A DNA stretch of 64,000 bases from an uncultured Porphyromonadaceae bacterium (GCA_947177685.1 CAMWVE010000006.1:37318-101317); one strand, 5' to 3'; shown: positions 18,599-26,926, numbered from the stretch's first letter. Program-made: numbers and translations. The notes: generated by a model from the sequence alone, not told the origin.

Positions 18599-19375
18599 AT
18601 GACCAGACTCCTCAAACATATACTCCCCGCGCTGTTGATTTTTCTCCTTGGCGGAGGTAACGCTTTGGCAGGCGATATAGCATCGGAAAACCTAAAATAC
18701 AGGGTGATGTATAAATGGGGACTGATAAACAAACGAGCCGGCACTGTCACCATCCACACTTCAAAGGTTGATGCGAAGGGCGTGTTCAACTCAACACTGA
18801 TAGGTCACTCGGCAAAGTGGGCTGACAAATTCTTCGCCGTGCGCGACACACTGCGCGGAACCATCATTGCTGACGGCATCCACCCTCTGTTCTACGAAAA
18901 AATCTCGCATGAAGGAGGTGAATACAAACATGACATAATCACTTACGAGCGCCATCCGGGAGGAGCCGTGACAGCACATTGCGACCGATACAAACAGAAA
19001 AAGAAATCAAACGAAGTGGAATTTTCAGAAAAAGAGCTTCAGGCAAGCGGCTACACCGTGGACATGCTCAGCGCCTTCTACTACATGCGCTACATGGACT
19101 TTCCCAACATGACCCCCGGCGAGCACAAAACCATGAACATCTTCTCCGGAAAACGGAAGGAAATTCTGAAAATAACCTATCAGGGCACCGAAACAATCAG
19201 CCTTGACAAAAAAGATTACGACTGCTACCACATCACCTTCTCCTTCACCTCTGACGGCAAGAAGAAATCGTCGGACGATCTGCAGGCATGGATAGAAACC
19301 GGCGCCAACAGAGTCCCCGTCAAAATGGAGGGCAAACTCCCCGTAGGCTCAGTGAAATGCTTCCTTGAGCCGTAA
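18599..19375 (+). CDS. DUF3108 domain protein, exported
   Basis: A 258-residue periplasmic or outer-membrane-facing protein with an N-terminal signal peptide (I-L-P-A-L-L-I-F-L-L-G-G-G-N-A-L-A-G) and a DUF3108-like beta-barrel body (Y-R-V-M-Y-K-W-G-L-I-N-K-R-A-G-T-V near residue 30, then W-I-E-T-G-A-N-R-V-P-V-K). ATG 18599 is chosen over the in-frame GTG at 18593. Members are often near envelope biogenesis genes. The role is not established. Confidence 0.8.
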   Translation: MTRLLKHILPALLIFLLGGGNALAGDIASENLKYRVMYKWGLINKRAGTVTIHTSKVDAKGVFNSTLIGHSAKWADKFFAVRDTLRGTIIADGIHPLFYEKISHEGGEYKHDIITYERHPGGAVTAHCDRYKQKKKSNEVEFSEKELQASGYTVDMLSAFYYMRYMDFPNMTPGEHKTMNIFSGKRKEILKITYQGTETISLDKKDYDCYHITFSFTSDGKKKSSDDLQAWIETGANRVPVKMEGKLPVGSVKCFLEP

Positions 19376-19441
19376 GCAACTCTCCGGTAGAGGGTTTAGA
19401 CCCATTTCCCACATTATTTGTAAACGCCGGGGAACAGGGGG

Positions 19442-21730
19442 TTACAAATGAAGTTTTATTCCTGCGGTCAGACTGCGGGGAATGGTGGGACCGTAGATGT
19501 AGCCGGAGTCCCGGAGGTAGCCTTGGTCAAAGTCACGCTGATAGGAGTTGAATACGTTCATTATGCCGGCGCTGAGGTCGAGGTGAACATCATTGAAGAG
19601 CTTCAGTTCGTAGGATAGTTTGAGGTTGGCATCAAAGAACTGCGGTGTTGTCACGGCTACGTCAACGGGGGTGCCTGAGCCTTGCAGGTGCTGGACGAGC
19701 ATCTGACCGGTGTAGGTTGCCGATAAGGCTATGCTGAGGGGCTTGACAGGATTGTAGCTCAGCGTGAGGTAGCCGTATAAGTCGGGAGTGCGGAACATTC
19801 GTTTGACTGCCGGTACTTCAGGATTGTCACTCCACACTTCGGGCTTTTTGTAACGGCTGCGCTGCCCGGTGATTCCGAGCTGTGCCTGCAGGCGTGAGCT
19901 GAGAACTGCTTTCGCCTCAACGTTGAAGCCTGCCACATGGGCGCCGGACCCATTGTACCGCTCCAGTACATCATTGCCGTACTGGTCCTGTTGGTCGAGC
20001 TGACGGAGAGCGAACACATCGCTCAAATCGGTGTAAAACAGTTCAAACAGCAGGTTAGCCTGAACATTTCCTATCGTTGGATACCAGTCGACCGATCCGC
20101 TGAAGCTCTGCGAACTTTCATGTTTCAGACCGGGAGCAAGCACGGTGACTACGCGCTCACCACCGACGACTGCCACATGGAAGTCCTCGTCGTAGGCTTG
20201 CGGCGAACGGAAACCGGTGGAGTATGACACGCGGAAATTCAGCTTTGGAGCGGGATTGAAACGGATGTTGGCACGGGGCGACACTATCGGATTATCAACC
20301 AGCGAGTGCTTGTCAATGCGTGCTCCTGCAAGGAATCCCCATTTATCGGTACGCCATTCGTTTTGCAGATATGCGCTGTAGATGTTGACGCGCTGGGTGA
20401 CATCGTGGTTATAACCTATGGTGACGTCGTTCAGATAGTTATAGTTGTATTCCACACCGGCAATCAGCTCGGCGGGCATAAAGAGGAAACGGCTGATGGA
20501 GTGGGTCCACTGGGCGCCGGTGACTACAACGAGGTCATGGGTGCGTCCGTAGGCGTTGGGGTCCTTCTCGCTGCCGTAGTAGCTGTTGCGCTTGGTGTTC
20601 TGCAAGGCTGCATAAACATTGAATTTCTGCGAGCGGTCAGTGTTCCAGAGGTCAAAGGCGGTTTCCAGACCATGGATATTATGGTCAACCTGCTCGGCGA
20701 CCATGGCTTCATGAGCGGGTTTGTCAAGTTGATCGCCACCCCGGCGGTATTCGTGTGTGTTGTGGTACTCCATGGTCAGACGTGACTTTTCCGATGGACG
20801 CGCGAACACCCTTGCGCCGAGAGTCTGACTTTTGAGCTGTGCGATTTCTGTGAATCCGTCGTTGTCATGGTCATAACCGTCGCGATAGCGGTTCTGTCCG
20901 TAGATGAACAGTCCGATTTTCTGATTTGAATTTACCACCGAGGCATTCACAGTAGTATTATTGTCAAGCGCTCCGGAGATGCCCATGGATGTAAGCGTGT
21001 GGCTCACTTCCGCACTGTTTTCCACGGGGTCACGGGTGATGATGTTCACCGTGCCGCCGATGGCTGAAGAACCGAACAATGCCGACCCGCCCCCGCGCAT
21101 CACCTCCACACGCTCAATCATGTTTGCCGGTATCTGCTCCAAACCGTAGACACCGGTCAGAGCCGAGAACACCGGGCGTGAGTTCATAAGAATCTGGGAA
21201 TAATGTCCGTCAAGCCCGTTGATTCTCACCTGCGTGAACCCGCAGTTCTGGCAGTCGTTCTCCACCCTGACTCCGGGCTGAAAGTTAAGTCCGTCAGCAA
21301 GAGAGCATGCGCTGACAAGGTCAAAAATTTTGGATGGAACCACATTGACCAAGGTTGAGCTGACCCTGCGTCGCATCTCGCTCTTGTTTCCGGTCACCAC
21401 CACCTGATCAAGCATGAATGCATCAGGGCTGAGCGCGAAATCAACCGACACGGATTGGTCATTCGCTACCGTGACCTGCTTTTTCTCAACAGAATATTCA
21501 ATGAATGACGCCTCCACATCGTAGGTTCCGGCGGCGAGATTGTCAAAACAGAAGATTCCTGCCGTATCGGTAGCCACGGCTTTGTCGTGCCCAATCAGCC
21601 TGACTGTGGCATAGCCTATCGGCTCACCCGAACCGGCATCCGTTACACATCCTTTGATCTGAGCTGTGTCAGCAGCCACCAGCCCTACACTTATAAGCAA
21701 TAAAAACAATGATAAAGATGTTCGAAGCAT
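19442..21730 (-). CDS. TonB-dependent outer-membrane receptor
   Basis: A 762-residue receptor: signal peptide (residues 1-20), a carboxypeptidase-regulatory-like beta domain (about 23-108, G-C-V-T-D-A-G-S-G-E-P-I-G-Y-A-T-V), the plug with D-Q-V-V-V-T-G and R-V-E-V-M-R-G-G-G-S-A-L-F-G-S-S-A-I-G-G-T-V-N-I near 210-235, and a C-terminal beta barrel ending in a short amphipathic strand. The plug has an unusual pair of Cys (D-C-Q-N-C-G-F-T-Q). The substrate is not evident; haem, siderophore or cobalamin uptake are all possible. No SusD partner is adjacent, so this is not a typical SusCD pair. Confidence 0.92.
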   Translation of the reverse strand: MLRTSLSLFLLLISVGLVAADTAQIKGCVTDAGSGEPIGYATVRLIGHDKAVATDTAGIFCFDNLAAGTYDVEASFIEYSVEKKQVTVANDQSVSVDFALSPDAFMLDQVVVTGNKSEMRRRVSSTLVNVVPSKIFDLVSACSLADGLNFQPGVRVENDCQNCGFTQVRINGLDGHYSQILMNSRPVFSALTGVYGLEQIPANMIERVEVMRGGGSALFGSSAIGGTVNIITRDPVENSAEVSHTLTSMGISGALDNNTTVNASVVNSNQKIGLFIYGQNRYRDGYDHDNDGFTEIAQLKSQTLGARVFARPSEKSRLTMEYHNTHEYRRGGDQLDKPAHEAMVAEQVDHNIHGLETAFDLWNTDRSQKFNVYAALQNTKRNSYYGSEKDPNAYGRTHDLVVVTGAQWTHSISRFLFMPAELIAGVEYNYNYLNDVTIGYNHDVTQRVNIYSAYLQNEWRTDKWGFLAGARIDKHSLVDNPIVSPRANIRFNPAPKLNFRVSYSTGFRSPQAYDEDFHVAVVGGERVVTVLAPGLKHESSQSFSGSVDWYPTIGNVQANLLFELFYTDLSDVFALRQLDQQDQYGNDVLERYNGSGAHVAGFNVEAKAVLSSRLQAQLGITGQRSRYKKPEVWSDNPEVPAVKRMFRTPDLYGYLTLSYNPVKPLSIALSATYTGQMLVQHLQGSGTPVDVAVTTPQFFDANLKLSYELKLFNDVHLDLSAGIMNVFNSYQRDFDQGYLRDSGYIYGPTIPRSLTAGIKLHL

Positions 21731-21758
21731 AACTGATTTTGCATAAAATTTCCGTATG

Positions 21759-21789
21759 CAAAATTAGCTAATCGCCACATTCATAGCAA
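21759..21789 (-). promoter_or_regulatory. Promoter of the TonB-dependent receptor gene
   Basis: Minus-strand TAATTTTG (21759-21766) with TTG at 21787-21789, 20 bases apart, about 29 bases upstream of the receptor ATG. Confidence 0.6.
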
Positions 21790-21807
21790 ATTGAAGCGCA
21801 ATTTGAA

Positions 21808-21827
21808 AATACTCAATACTGAGTATT
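21808..21827. promoter_or_regulatory. Inverted repeat upstream of the receptor promoter
   Basis: AATACTCA-ATAC-TGAGTATT is a perfect 8-base inverted repeat with a 4-base spacer, 18 bases upstream of the -33 element of the receptor promoter. The position suits an operator or activator site. It could alternatively be part of the 3' end of the MFS gene's transcript, but no T-run follows it. Confidence 0.5.
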
Positions 21828-21890
21828 GCACATATTTAAGGGAATGAAGAATAATAAGTTATGGAAGGAGATAATTCACAATTATTAACA

Positions 21891-23087
21891 TCAATTATGC
21901 AATTTTCGCGACATGAAGAATTTCGCTGTAGCCACAATGAACAGCGTTGCACCTGCAATCTGCATGCCTGCCACCACGAGGAAAGCTGCAGCGTAACCAA
22001 CATATTGAGCTACGAATCCACCGAGAATAATGCCTAACCCCATGCCTAAATCCCATGAGATGAGAATGGAGGAGTTGGCAGTTCCGCGCTGATCATGACG
22101 TGCCACCTGAATGAACATGTTCAGGAATGCGGGATACATCTGCCCGTTACCCAGACCTACAAACAGTGCGGAAACATAATAGCTCCATGATCCGAGATAC
22201 ATGGAGAAAGCGAACAGTGGGTAGCCTATGCTTGAGAGGATTACGCCCACAGTGCAGCTCTGCGTGATTTGTCCGCGTCGCAGCTGTCGCCGTCCTATCA
22301 GGCGCGCAATGATAAGTCCGGCGGAGAGGAGCATGAAGAAAAGCCCGGTGCCATCGGTGATATTGAGCAATTCCTGACCGTAGATGGCAACATAGTTGCT
22401 CATCACACCCCAGCAGAGTCCGAACAGCGCCATGTTTACTGCCATCAGCCATGCTTTCGTAAGGAAAAAATGATCAAGGCTGATGACCGGTTTGTTCTTG
22501 ACCAGCGTCCGTGTGGTGAATTTTATACGGGTGGTGAATATGAATCCGATCATGGCGATTATCAGCGAAATCCAGAACAGGAGATTGAAATCGCCCGATA
22601 CAGAATATATCCAGATGCCGGTGCTGGGGGCAATAGCCATGGCAAGGTTATTGCTGAGTCCGTAGAACCCGATGCCCTCGTTACGGCGCGATGATGGGAG
22701 AACGTCGATGGCAACGGTGGAGTTTGCCACGGTTGATGCGCCGAAGGGCAGCCCATGGATGGTGCGCACTATTGCAAACATGAGCAGCGTTCCTGCACCT
22801 ATGTATCCCGCAAAGGCAATGAAAAAGAGGAAGAAGCAGAGTATCAGCACTTTGCGACGGTTGAAACTGTCGACAATGAATCCGCTGAAAGGACGTACGA
22901 GCAGCGTTGCCACAACGTAGCCTGAAAGCACCAGCCCGATAACATCCTTGTCGGCGTGGAACTGAGCGTCGAGATAAATGGGGAGCAGCGGTGTCAACAG
23001 ATAGAATGCGAAGAACAGCAGGAAATTGCAGGTCAGCACCTTCAGATAATTGCTGTTCCATAGTTTCTCTTCCTGATTGTCAGTCAT
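21891..23087 (-). CDS. MFS transporter
   Basis: Inner-membrane transporter of the major facilitator superfamily, 398 residues with 12 hydrophobic segments. The loop-2 motif reads G-Y-V-V-A-T-L-L-V-R-P-F-S-G-F-I-V-D-S-F-N-R-R-K-V. Start: an in-frame ATG at 23120 falls inside the -7 promoter element at 23118-23125, so translation must start downstream, at ATG 23087 (M-T-D-N-Q-E-E-K). Substrate unknown; the fold and size resemble sugar or drug exporters. It lies upstream of the TonB receptor on the same strand, but each has its own promoter. Confidence 0.9.
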   Translation of the reverse strand: MTDNQEEKLWNSNYLKVLTCNFLLFFAFYLLTPLLPIYLDAQFHADKDVIGLVLSGYVVATLLVRPFSGFIVDSFNRRKVLILCFFLFFIAFAGYIGAGTLLMFAIVRTIHGLPFGASTVANSTVAIDVLPSSRRNEGIGFYGLSNNLAMAIAPSTGIWIYSVSGDFNLLFWISLIIAMIGFIFTTRIKFTTRTLVKNKPVISLDHFFLTKAWLMAVNMALFGLCWGVMSNYVAIYGQELLNITDGTGLFFMLLSAGLIIARLIGRRQLRRGQITQSCTVGVILSSIGYPLFAFSMYLGSWSYYVSALFVGLGNGQMYPAFLNMFIQVARHDQRGTANSSILISWDLGMGLGIILGGFVAQYVGYAAAFLVVAGMQIAGATLFIVATAKFFMSRKLHN

Positions 23088-23117
23088 AATACCTACGATT
23101 TTGCGATAATGGCACTG

Positions 23118-23125
23118 CAAAATTA
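23118..23125 (-). promoter_or_regulatory. -7 element of the MFS transporter promoter
   Basis: Minus-strand TAATTTTG; a TTG at 23149-23151 lies 23 bases upstream, slightly longer than usual. It decides the start codon of the MFS gene. Confidence 0.5.
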
Positions 23126-23167
23126 CAAAAAAGTAATGAAATGAGGTTCAAAGAGCGGATAAAGTTT

Positions 23168-23197
23168 TGTCAAACGAAAAAAAATGGTTACCTTTGC
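23168..23197 (+). promoter_or_regulatory. Promoter of rplS
   Basis: TTG at 23168-23170 and TACCTTTG at 23190-23197, 19 bases apart. The rplS ATG is 83 bases downstream, leaving a leader of about 75 bases. Confidence 0.65.
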
Positions 23198-23279
23198 GGT
23201 CGATTTCGTAATCTCTGGCGGGACGCGTGGAGCCCGTGAATATTGCGAGTAATGTTAACATTAAATTATCTATAGAAAA

Positions 23280-23636
23280 ATGGACTTGATTAAGATTGCT
23301 GAAGAAGCATTTGCAACCGGCAAACAGCACCCTGATTTCCATCCCGGCGACACTATTACCGTTGCTTACCGCATCAAAGAAGGTAACAAGGAACGTATCC
23401 AGCAGTATCGCGGTGTGGTTATCCGCATCTCAGGCGAAGGTAACAAAAAACGTTTCACCGTTCGCAAGATGAGCGACAACATCGGTGTTGAGCGTATCTT
23501 CCCCATTGAATCACCCTTCATTGATTCAATCACCATCAACAAATATGGTAAGGTACGTCGCGCAAAACTTTACTATCTGCGTGGTCTGACCGGTAAAAAA
23601 GCCCGTATCAAAGAACGTCGCGTAGTCAACAAATAA
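23280..23636 (+). CDS. rplS: 50S ribosomal protein L19
   Basis: Large-subunit ribosomal protein at the 30S-50S interface. 118 residues with the L19 signature [25 protein letters not shown] and K-A-R-I-K-E-R-R. The length is normal. Monocistronic, with its own promoter and terminator. Confidence 0.97.
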   Translation: MDLIKIAEEAFATGKQHPDFHPGDTITVAYRIKEGNKERIQQYRGVVIRISGEGNKKRFTVRKMSDNIGVERIFPIESPFIDSITINKYGKVRRAKLYYLRGLTGKKARIKERRVVNK

Positions 23637-23662
23637 TCAGGTTGACTCCAACAGTTTTTAGA

Positions 23663-23689
23663 GCATGCCCCATCAGGCATGCTTTTTTT
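23663..23689 (+). terminator. rplS terminator
   Basis: Stem GCATGCC (23663-23669) and GGCATGC (23676-23682) with a 6-base loop, followed by seven T. Classical intrinsic terminator 26 bases after the rplS stop. Confidence 0.85.
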
Positions 23690-23748
23690 ATGGCGTAAAA
23701 AAAAGTAGAGACTGCCCGTGGTTTTCAGACAGTCTCTACATGTTATCA

Positions 23749-24249
23749 TTAACTCATGATTTTGGTCAGTTGCCCTTCATCAGGATTAACTGCTATAATT
23801 TTTCCTGTGGGGTCGATCAGATAGCTTTTTAAGCCATTTTCAAGATTGTAAGCTTTAGAAATCTGCTTAATCTGATTGAGGTTTACATAGAATTGTGATG
23901 CGGGGTCAAGATTGTCATATCGTACAACTTCTTCAAACAACGGTTTGTTTTTGTCGAAGTTCACTGCCACGAACGACATATTTTCTGCTGCTCCTTCCGG
24001 GTTTGATTTTTTAAAGAATGAATTGTAACGGTTACATTTTAACCTTGAGTTGCCATCGTCAGATGACCAGAATGTAAGAAGGAGATACTTCCCCCGGTAA
24101 TCTTCAATGGAAGATTCGGTTGACCCATTTTCCATTTTTACCAAGGGCGCCAGCTTGCCAATCCCGGCAACGGTGCCGTCAATGGAGAATGATGAGGAGA
24201 AGAACAGCAGAACCACAACGCTCACAATGAGAATGATTGTTTTCTTCAT
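23749..24249 (-). CDS. Thioredoxin-fold protein lacking the CxxC pair
   Basis: A 166-residue exported protein (signal peptide or anchor I-I-L-I-V-S-V-V-V-L-L-F-F-S-S-S-F) with a TlpA/AhpC-type thioredoxin fold: G-K-L-A-P-L-V, then Y-R-G-K-Y-L-L-L-T-F-W-S-S-D-D-G-N and D-P-T-G-K-I-I-A-V-N-P. The position where active members have W-C-x-x-C reads W-S-S-D-D-G-N, so it cannot be a normal thiol oxidoreductase; one Cys (K-C-N-R-Y) lies about 10 residues later. Possibly a structural or redox-dead partner. The gene has a leader of about 140 bases with strong secondary structure. Confidence 0.72.
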   Translation of the reverse strand: MKKTIILIVSVVVLLFFSSSFSIDGTVAGIGKLAPLVKMENGSTESSIEDYRGKYLLLTFWSSDDGNSRLKCNRYNSFFKKSNPEGAAENMSFVAVNFDKNKPLFEEVVRYDNLDPASQFYVNLNQIKQISKAYNLENGLKSYLIDPTGKIIAVNPDEGQLTKIMS

Positions 24250-24397
24250 TACCTTAATTTTATGTTATTAATCAGGATGGATAGGAAATCCCGGACGAAC
24301 GCCTGACACAGGCCGAATCCTTATTTTCACTATCTGTCCTCCGCCGATTTTCGGCTCCGTAATGACTCTTCATTACGGGGTTTTTCTTTAACCGGTG
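24250..24397 (-). ncRNA. Structured leader or small RNA upstream of the thioredoxin-fold gene
   Basis: Transcript predicted from the promoter at 24398-24428 toward the gene at 24249. In the RNA sense it carries the hairpin CCGTAATGA-AGAG-TCATTACGG (plus 24357-24378), then GCCGA-AAA-TCGGC (about 24343-24355), then a stem GCCTG/CAGGC (about 24302-24314) flanked by GGA and TCC. Read on the plus strand, the first hairpin is followed by GGTTTTT and would be a terminator. None of the riboswitch consensus motifs I know is visible (TPP, cobalamin, SAM, FMN, preQ1). It could be a cis-regulatory leader or a free-standing RNA. Confidence 0.4.
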
Positions 24398-24428
24398 CAA
24401 AGGTACTGATTATCAGATGGTCTGACAA
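24398..24428 (-). promoter_or_regulatory. Promoter of the structured leader
   Basis: Minus-strand TACCTTTG (24398-24405) with TTG at 24426-24428, 20 bases apart: a textbook Bacteroidota promoter. Confidence 0.65.
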
Positions 24429-24553
24429 ATCTTTAGCGTTAATTTAACTAAAACAACCTTGCTTGCTTCCGTTAAATAATCAAAACACCGTCATTGACAA
24501 TGAAGAAAACAATGTGAAATGACGGAAAATCAAAAAAATAATGTAAAGTTTAC

Positions 24554-24584
24554 TTGTCATTTTGTAAAATATTATTTACCTTTG
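24554..24584 (+). promoter_or_regulatory. Promoter of the membrane protein/XRE operon
   Basis: TTG at 24554-24556 and TACCTTTG at 24577-24584, 20 bases apart, 30 bases before the ATG at 24615. Confidence 0.65.
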
Positions 24585-24614
24585 CAGCGTATTAATTAAA
24601 CGAGGAGTTTGAAT

Positions 24615-25028
24615 ATGAAAATTTTTCTGTTTCCGCATCGGTTCCAGTTCATTGGATGGTGTATTTTCATTCCCGCAATCATCGGCGCCATAGTAAGCCG
24701 CTTTGACTTCATGACAATTCCGCAATGGGCTATGACAGCCCTCAATGATGCAATAATCATAGGTGCAGTTCTGGGCAGTGTGTTCATTGTTTGCTCAAAG
24801 GAGCGGGATGAGGATGAAATGATAGGGGCTCTCAGGCTTGCGACGCTGATGAATATGCTTTATGTCAACACGTTGTTAGTGGTTACGGGAACATTGTTGG
24901 TCAATGGCGCGGAGTTTGTGGAGTTCCTGATAATGAATCTGTTTCTGATGCCTATTTTATTTGTGGTTTCATTCAGGGCAGAAATACGTCGCCAGCACAA
25001 ACAGGCTGAAAATGAAAAACAGGATTAA
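24615..25028 (+). CDS. Small multi-pass membrane protein
   Basis: A 137-residue protein with about four hydrophobic segments (near 12-30, 45-62, 80-100 and 105-122) and a basic/acidic tail. ATG 24615 is preceded by GAGGAG at 24602-24607, one of the few clear Shine-Dalgarno sequences in the window, so it is preferred over an upstream TTG. Pairing of such a protein with a short XRE regulator is a recurrent arrangement. No enzymatic function can be assigned. Its end overlaps the regulator gene by 17 bases. Confidence 0.7.
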   Translation: MKIFLFPHRFQFIGWCIFIPAIIGAIVSRFDFMTIPQWAMTALNDAIIIGAVLGSVFIVCSKERDEDEMIGALRLATLMNMLYVNTLLVVTGTLLVNGAEFVEFLIMNLFLMPILFVVSFRAEIRRQHKQAENEKQD

Positions 25029-25212
25029 AGTGGAGCGGGCTGAGAAGGGAGTGACTCAGCAGGAACTGGCAGAAGCTGTGGGTGTAAGCCGGCAGACTAT
25101 CGTGGCAATCGAGAAGGGGTATTTCCTACCCTCAACTCCGTTGGCTCTCAAAATAGCACGATATTTCTCGAAGCCGGTAGAAATGATATTTTTTCTGGAA
25201 GAAGATGATTAA
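25012..25212 (+). CDS. Short XRE-family transcriptional regulator
   Basis: A 66-residue protein that is little more than a helix-turn-helix: R-I-K-V-E-R-A-E-K-G-V-T-Q-Q-E-L-A-E-A-V-G-V-S-R-Q-T-I, then I-E-K-G-Y-F-L-P-S-T-P-L-A-L-K-I-A. The frame is open upstream, but ATG 25012 gives the usual start of this family (M-K-N-R-I-K). It overlaps the upstream membrane protein gene by 17 bases, so the two are co-expressed; it probably controls its own operon. Confidence 0.88.
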   Translation: MKNRIKVERAEKGVTQQELAEAVGVSRQTIVAIEKGYFLPSTPLALKIARYFSKPVEMIFFLEEDD

Positions 25213-25232
25213 CAATAAATAATGACCAAACG

Positions 25233-25706
25233 ATGATAAGCAAAGTAAAATTCAGCAAATTCAGCATAATATTAACTTGGGGTGTCATAGGGTTGCTATG
25301 CGTAGGCATCATCTGCTCATGGGGAATCCCTAAGAAAGTGATTACGGGGAGTGTGATACTGGCAGCGATGATTGTATCGGGGATGTTTTATGCCCCGCGC
25401 AGCATAGAGCTGACTGAGGATTGCCTCATTATCCGCTCGATGTTGAAAAAGAAATGTATCCCTCTGAGCGAGATAGCTTTAGCAGAAAGATGCTACCCTT
25501 CAGGCGGTGGTATCAGAATCTGTGCAAGCGGTGGATTCATGGGCTACTGGGGCTATTTCAACGACATAGTGATAGGCACCTACTTCGGCTATTTCGGCGA
25601 CCGTGACCAGTGTATTCTGCTGCGGCTCACAAACAAGCGGCAGTATGTGATCAGTTGCGAGAACCCCGATGAGATGCTGATGGAGATTGACCGGAGAATC
25701 AATTAA
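25233..25706 (+). CDS. Membrane-anchored PH-like domain protein
   Basis: A 157-residue protein with two transmembrane segments (about 10-29 and 34-52) followed by a bacterial pleckstrin-homology-like domain (I-E-L-T-E-D-C-L-I-I-R-S, I-P-L-S-E-I, then the Gly/Tyr/Phe-rich stretch G-Y-W-G-Y-F and V-I-S-C-E-N-P-D-E-M). Third gene of the membrane protein/XRE operon, 20 bases after the regulator. Function unknown. Confidence 0.75.
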   Translation: MISKVKFSKFSIILTWGVIGLLCVGIICSWGIPKKVITGSVILAAMIVSGMFYAPRSIELTEDCLIIRSMLKKKCIPLSEIALAERCYPSGGGIRICASGGFMGYWGYFNDIVIGTYFGYFGDRDQCILLRLTNKRQYVISCENPDEMLMEIDRRIN

Positions 25707-25751
25707 GACCCGGTCCCCAAAAATTTGTTGAGGCTGGGGAACGGGGTCTAA
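25703..25751. repeat. Inverted repeat containing a 17-base sequence shared with 9850-9866
   Basis: TTAAGACCCGGTCCCCA (25703-25719) and TGGGGAACGGGGTCTAA (25735-25751) are near-perfect inverted copies around a 15-base loop. The second arm recurs exactly at 9850-9866. At both sites it lies just after the 3' end of a gene or beside a terminator. It may act as a terminator stem, or be a dispersed extragenic palindrome. Confidence 0.55.
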
Positions 25752-25781
25752 GCCTGTCCGCGAAGCTCCGTCAGCGCCGTG

Positions 25782-26366
25782 TCATTCAGTGAATTCATCA
25801 ATGTCAGCGACCATATCGTCGTTGATGCTGTCAAGTTTTTTCATTATCAGAATAACAACCACTATGGCTACGACAACTGAAATACCAACAATGAATAAAA
25901 TCGTCCATCGGAGGGTTTCATCAAGAGTAGTGAAAAAAATGTTGAGATGGCACCACTCATAGTAAGTCCACAAAAGCCATGGAATCATAACAACAACTGC
26001 TATCACTGCCTGCAAACGTCGCACTTTTTTCTGTTTGACTATAAATTTTTTCAATTCAAGCATGGAGTAGCTGTTGAGTTTCTTCGGACCGATCCTGATT
26101 GTCCAGAAATCAAGAATAGTGTCAGCGCCACCAATAATCAAGAAAACCCATGCGACCCATAGAGTTGATTTGCAGGCATAACAAATGCCGAGGATAATCA
26201 GGAAGATTACGGGTAACAACACTACCTCTCCTATTACAATTTTATTCAGCAACGAGGCTTTGCTACCCATTACCTTAGCAAGCAGTTTTTTACTTATTAT
26301 CTGTGATTTGTCAAGGCTTTGTTTCATTGCTGCCATTTGCAGGCGCATTTCATTGAGTTCGTCCAT
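25782..26366 (-). CDS. Membrane protein paired with an ECF sigma factor
   Basis: A 194-residue protein with a helical N-terminus (residues 1-40) and about four transmembrane segments (near 45-65, 68-85, 118-135 and 150-172), ending in an acidic tail. It starts 3 bases after the stop of the ECF sigma gene. Position and topology suggest it controls or anchors the sigma factor (anti-sigma role), but no known anti-sigma domain is visible; the link is inference from context. Confidence 0.65.
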   Translation of the reverse strand: MDELNEMRLQMAAMKQSLDKSQIISKKLLAKVMGSKASLLNKIVIGEVVLLPVIFLIILGICYACKSTLWVAWVFLIIGGADTILDFWTIRIGPKKLNSYSMLELKKFIVKQKKVRRLQAVIAVVVMIPWLLWTYYEWCHLNIFFTTLDETLRWTILFIVGISVVVAIVVVILIMKKLDSINDDMVADIDEFTE

Positions 26367-26369
26367 CGG

Positions 26370-26849
26370 TTATTCAGGATTAGAAATTTTCTTCAGTTTT
26401 TCTTTAATTCTCACAAGTCGCACACCAATCGCCTTAGCGTTCATGCCTACAATGGCGCCAATTTCGTCATACGGCATATTCTCAAGCCACAGCAAAATTA
26501 TGGCGCGATCCATAGGACCGAGTTGGCTGATGCGGTCGTGGAGCATGCGGGTCTGTCGCCCTTCGGCACTCTCCTCGCTGAACGCATCAGGAGCGATGTC
26601 AATGTCGACGGTCGTAATCTTTTTCTTCCGTTTATAGGATATGCAGGTGTTCAGAGTCACGCGATAGACCCATGACTTCAGACTGCTTTCGCCACGGAAG
26701 CCGCAGCTTCCCTGCCACAGGTTTATGAGTGCCTCCTGAAAAAGGTCGTCAGCTTCCGCCTTGTTTTGAGCAAACATGTAGCAAATTGAGTAAATGGTGC
26801 TTTTATATTCCTTCACCAGAAGTTCAAATGCTTGTTCCGGTCCTTTCAT
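26370..26849 (-). CDS. ECF-type RNA polymerase sigma factor
   Basis: A sigma-70 family extracytoplasmic-function sigma factor of 159 residues from ATG 26849. Region 2 is seen as L-V-K-E-Y-K-S-T-I-Y-S-I-C-Y-M-F then D-D-L-F-Q-E-A-L-I-N-L-W, and region 4 as D-R-A-I-I-L-L-W-L-E-N-M-P-Y-D-E-I-G-A-I-V-G-M. An in-frame ATG at 26891 adds 14 residues not typical of the family; M-K-G-P-E-Q-A-F is the more usual opening. It is followed at once by a membrane protein gene. Confidence 0.9.
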   Translation of the reverse strand: MKGPEQAFELLVKEYKSTIYSICYMFAQNKAEADDLFQEALINLWQGSCGFRGESSLKSWVYRVTLNTCISYKRKKKITTVDIDIAPDAFSEESAEGRQTRMLHDRISQLGPMDRAIILLWLENMPYDEIGAIVGMNAKAIGVRLVRIKEKLKKISNPE

Positions 26850-26926
26850 CTCAGTTTTTAATTGATTTATATATATGACGCAAGGTTGCACCGAAAACTA
26901 CACGTCGACCGAAAAAAATATCACGG

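Noticed and set aside
24357..24378. Hairpin as a plain terminator for a plus-strand gene
   Set aside because: No plus-strand gene ends before it; the gene to its left runs the other way, and the hairpin lies in that gene's leader.
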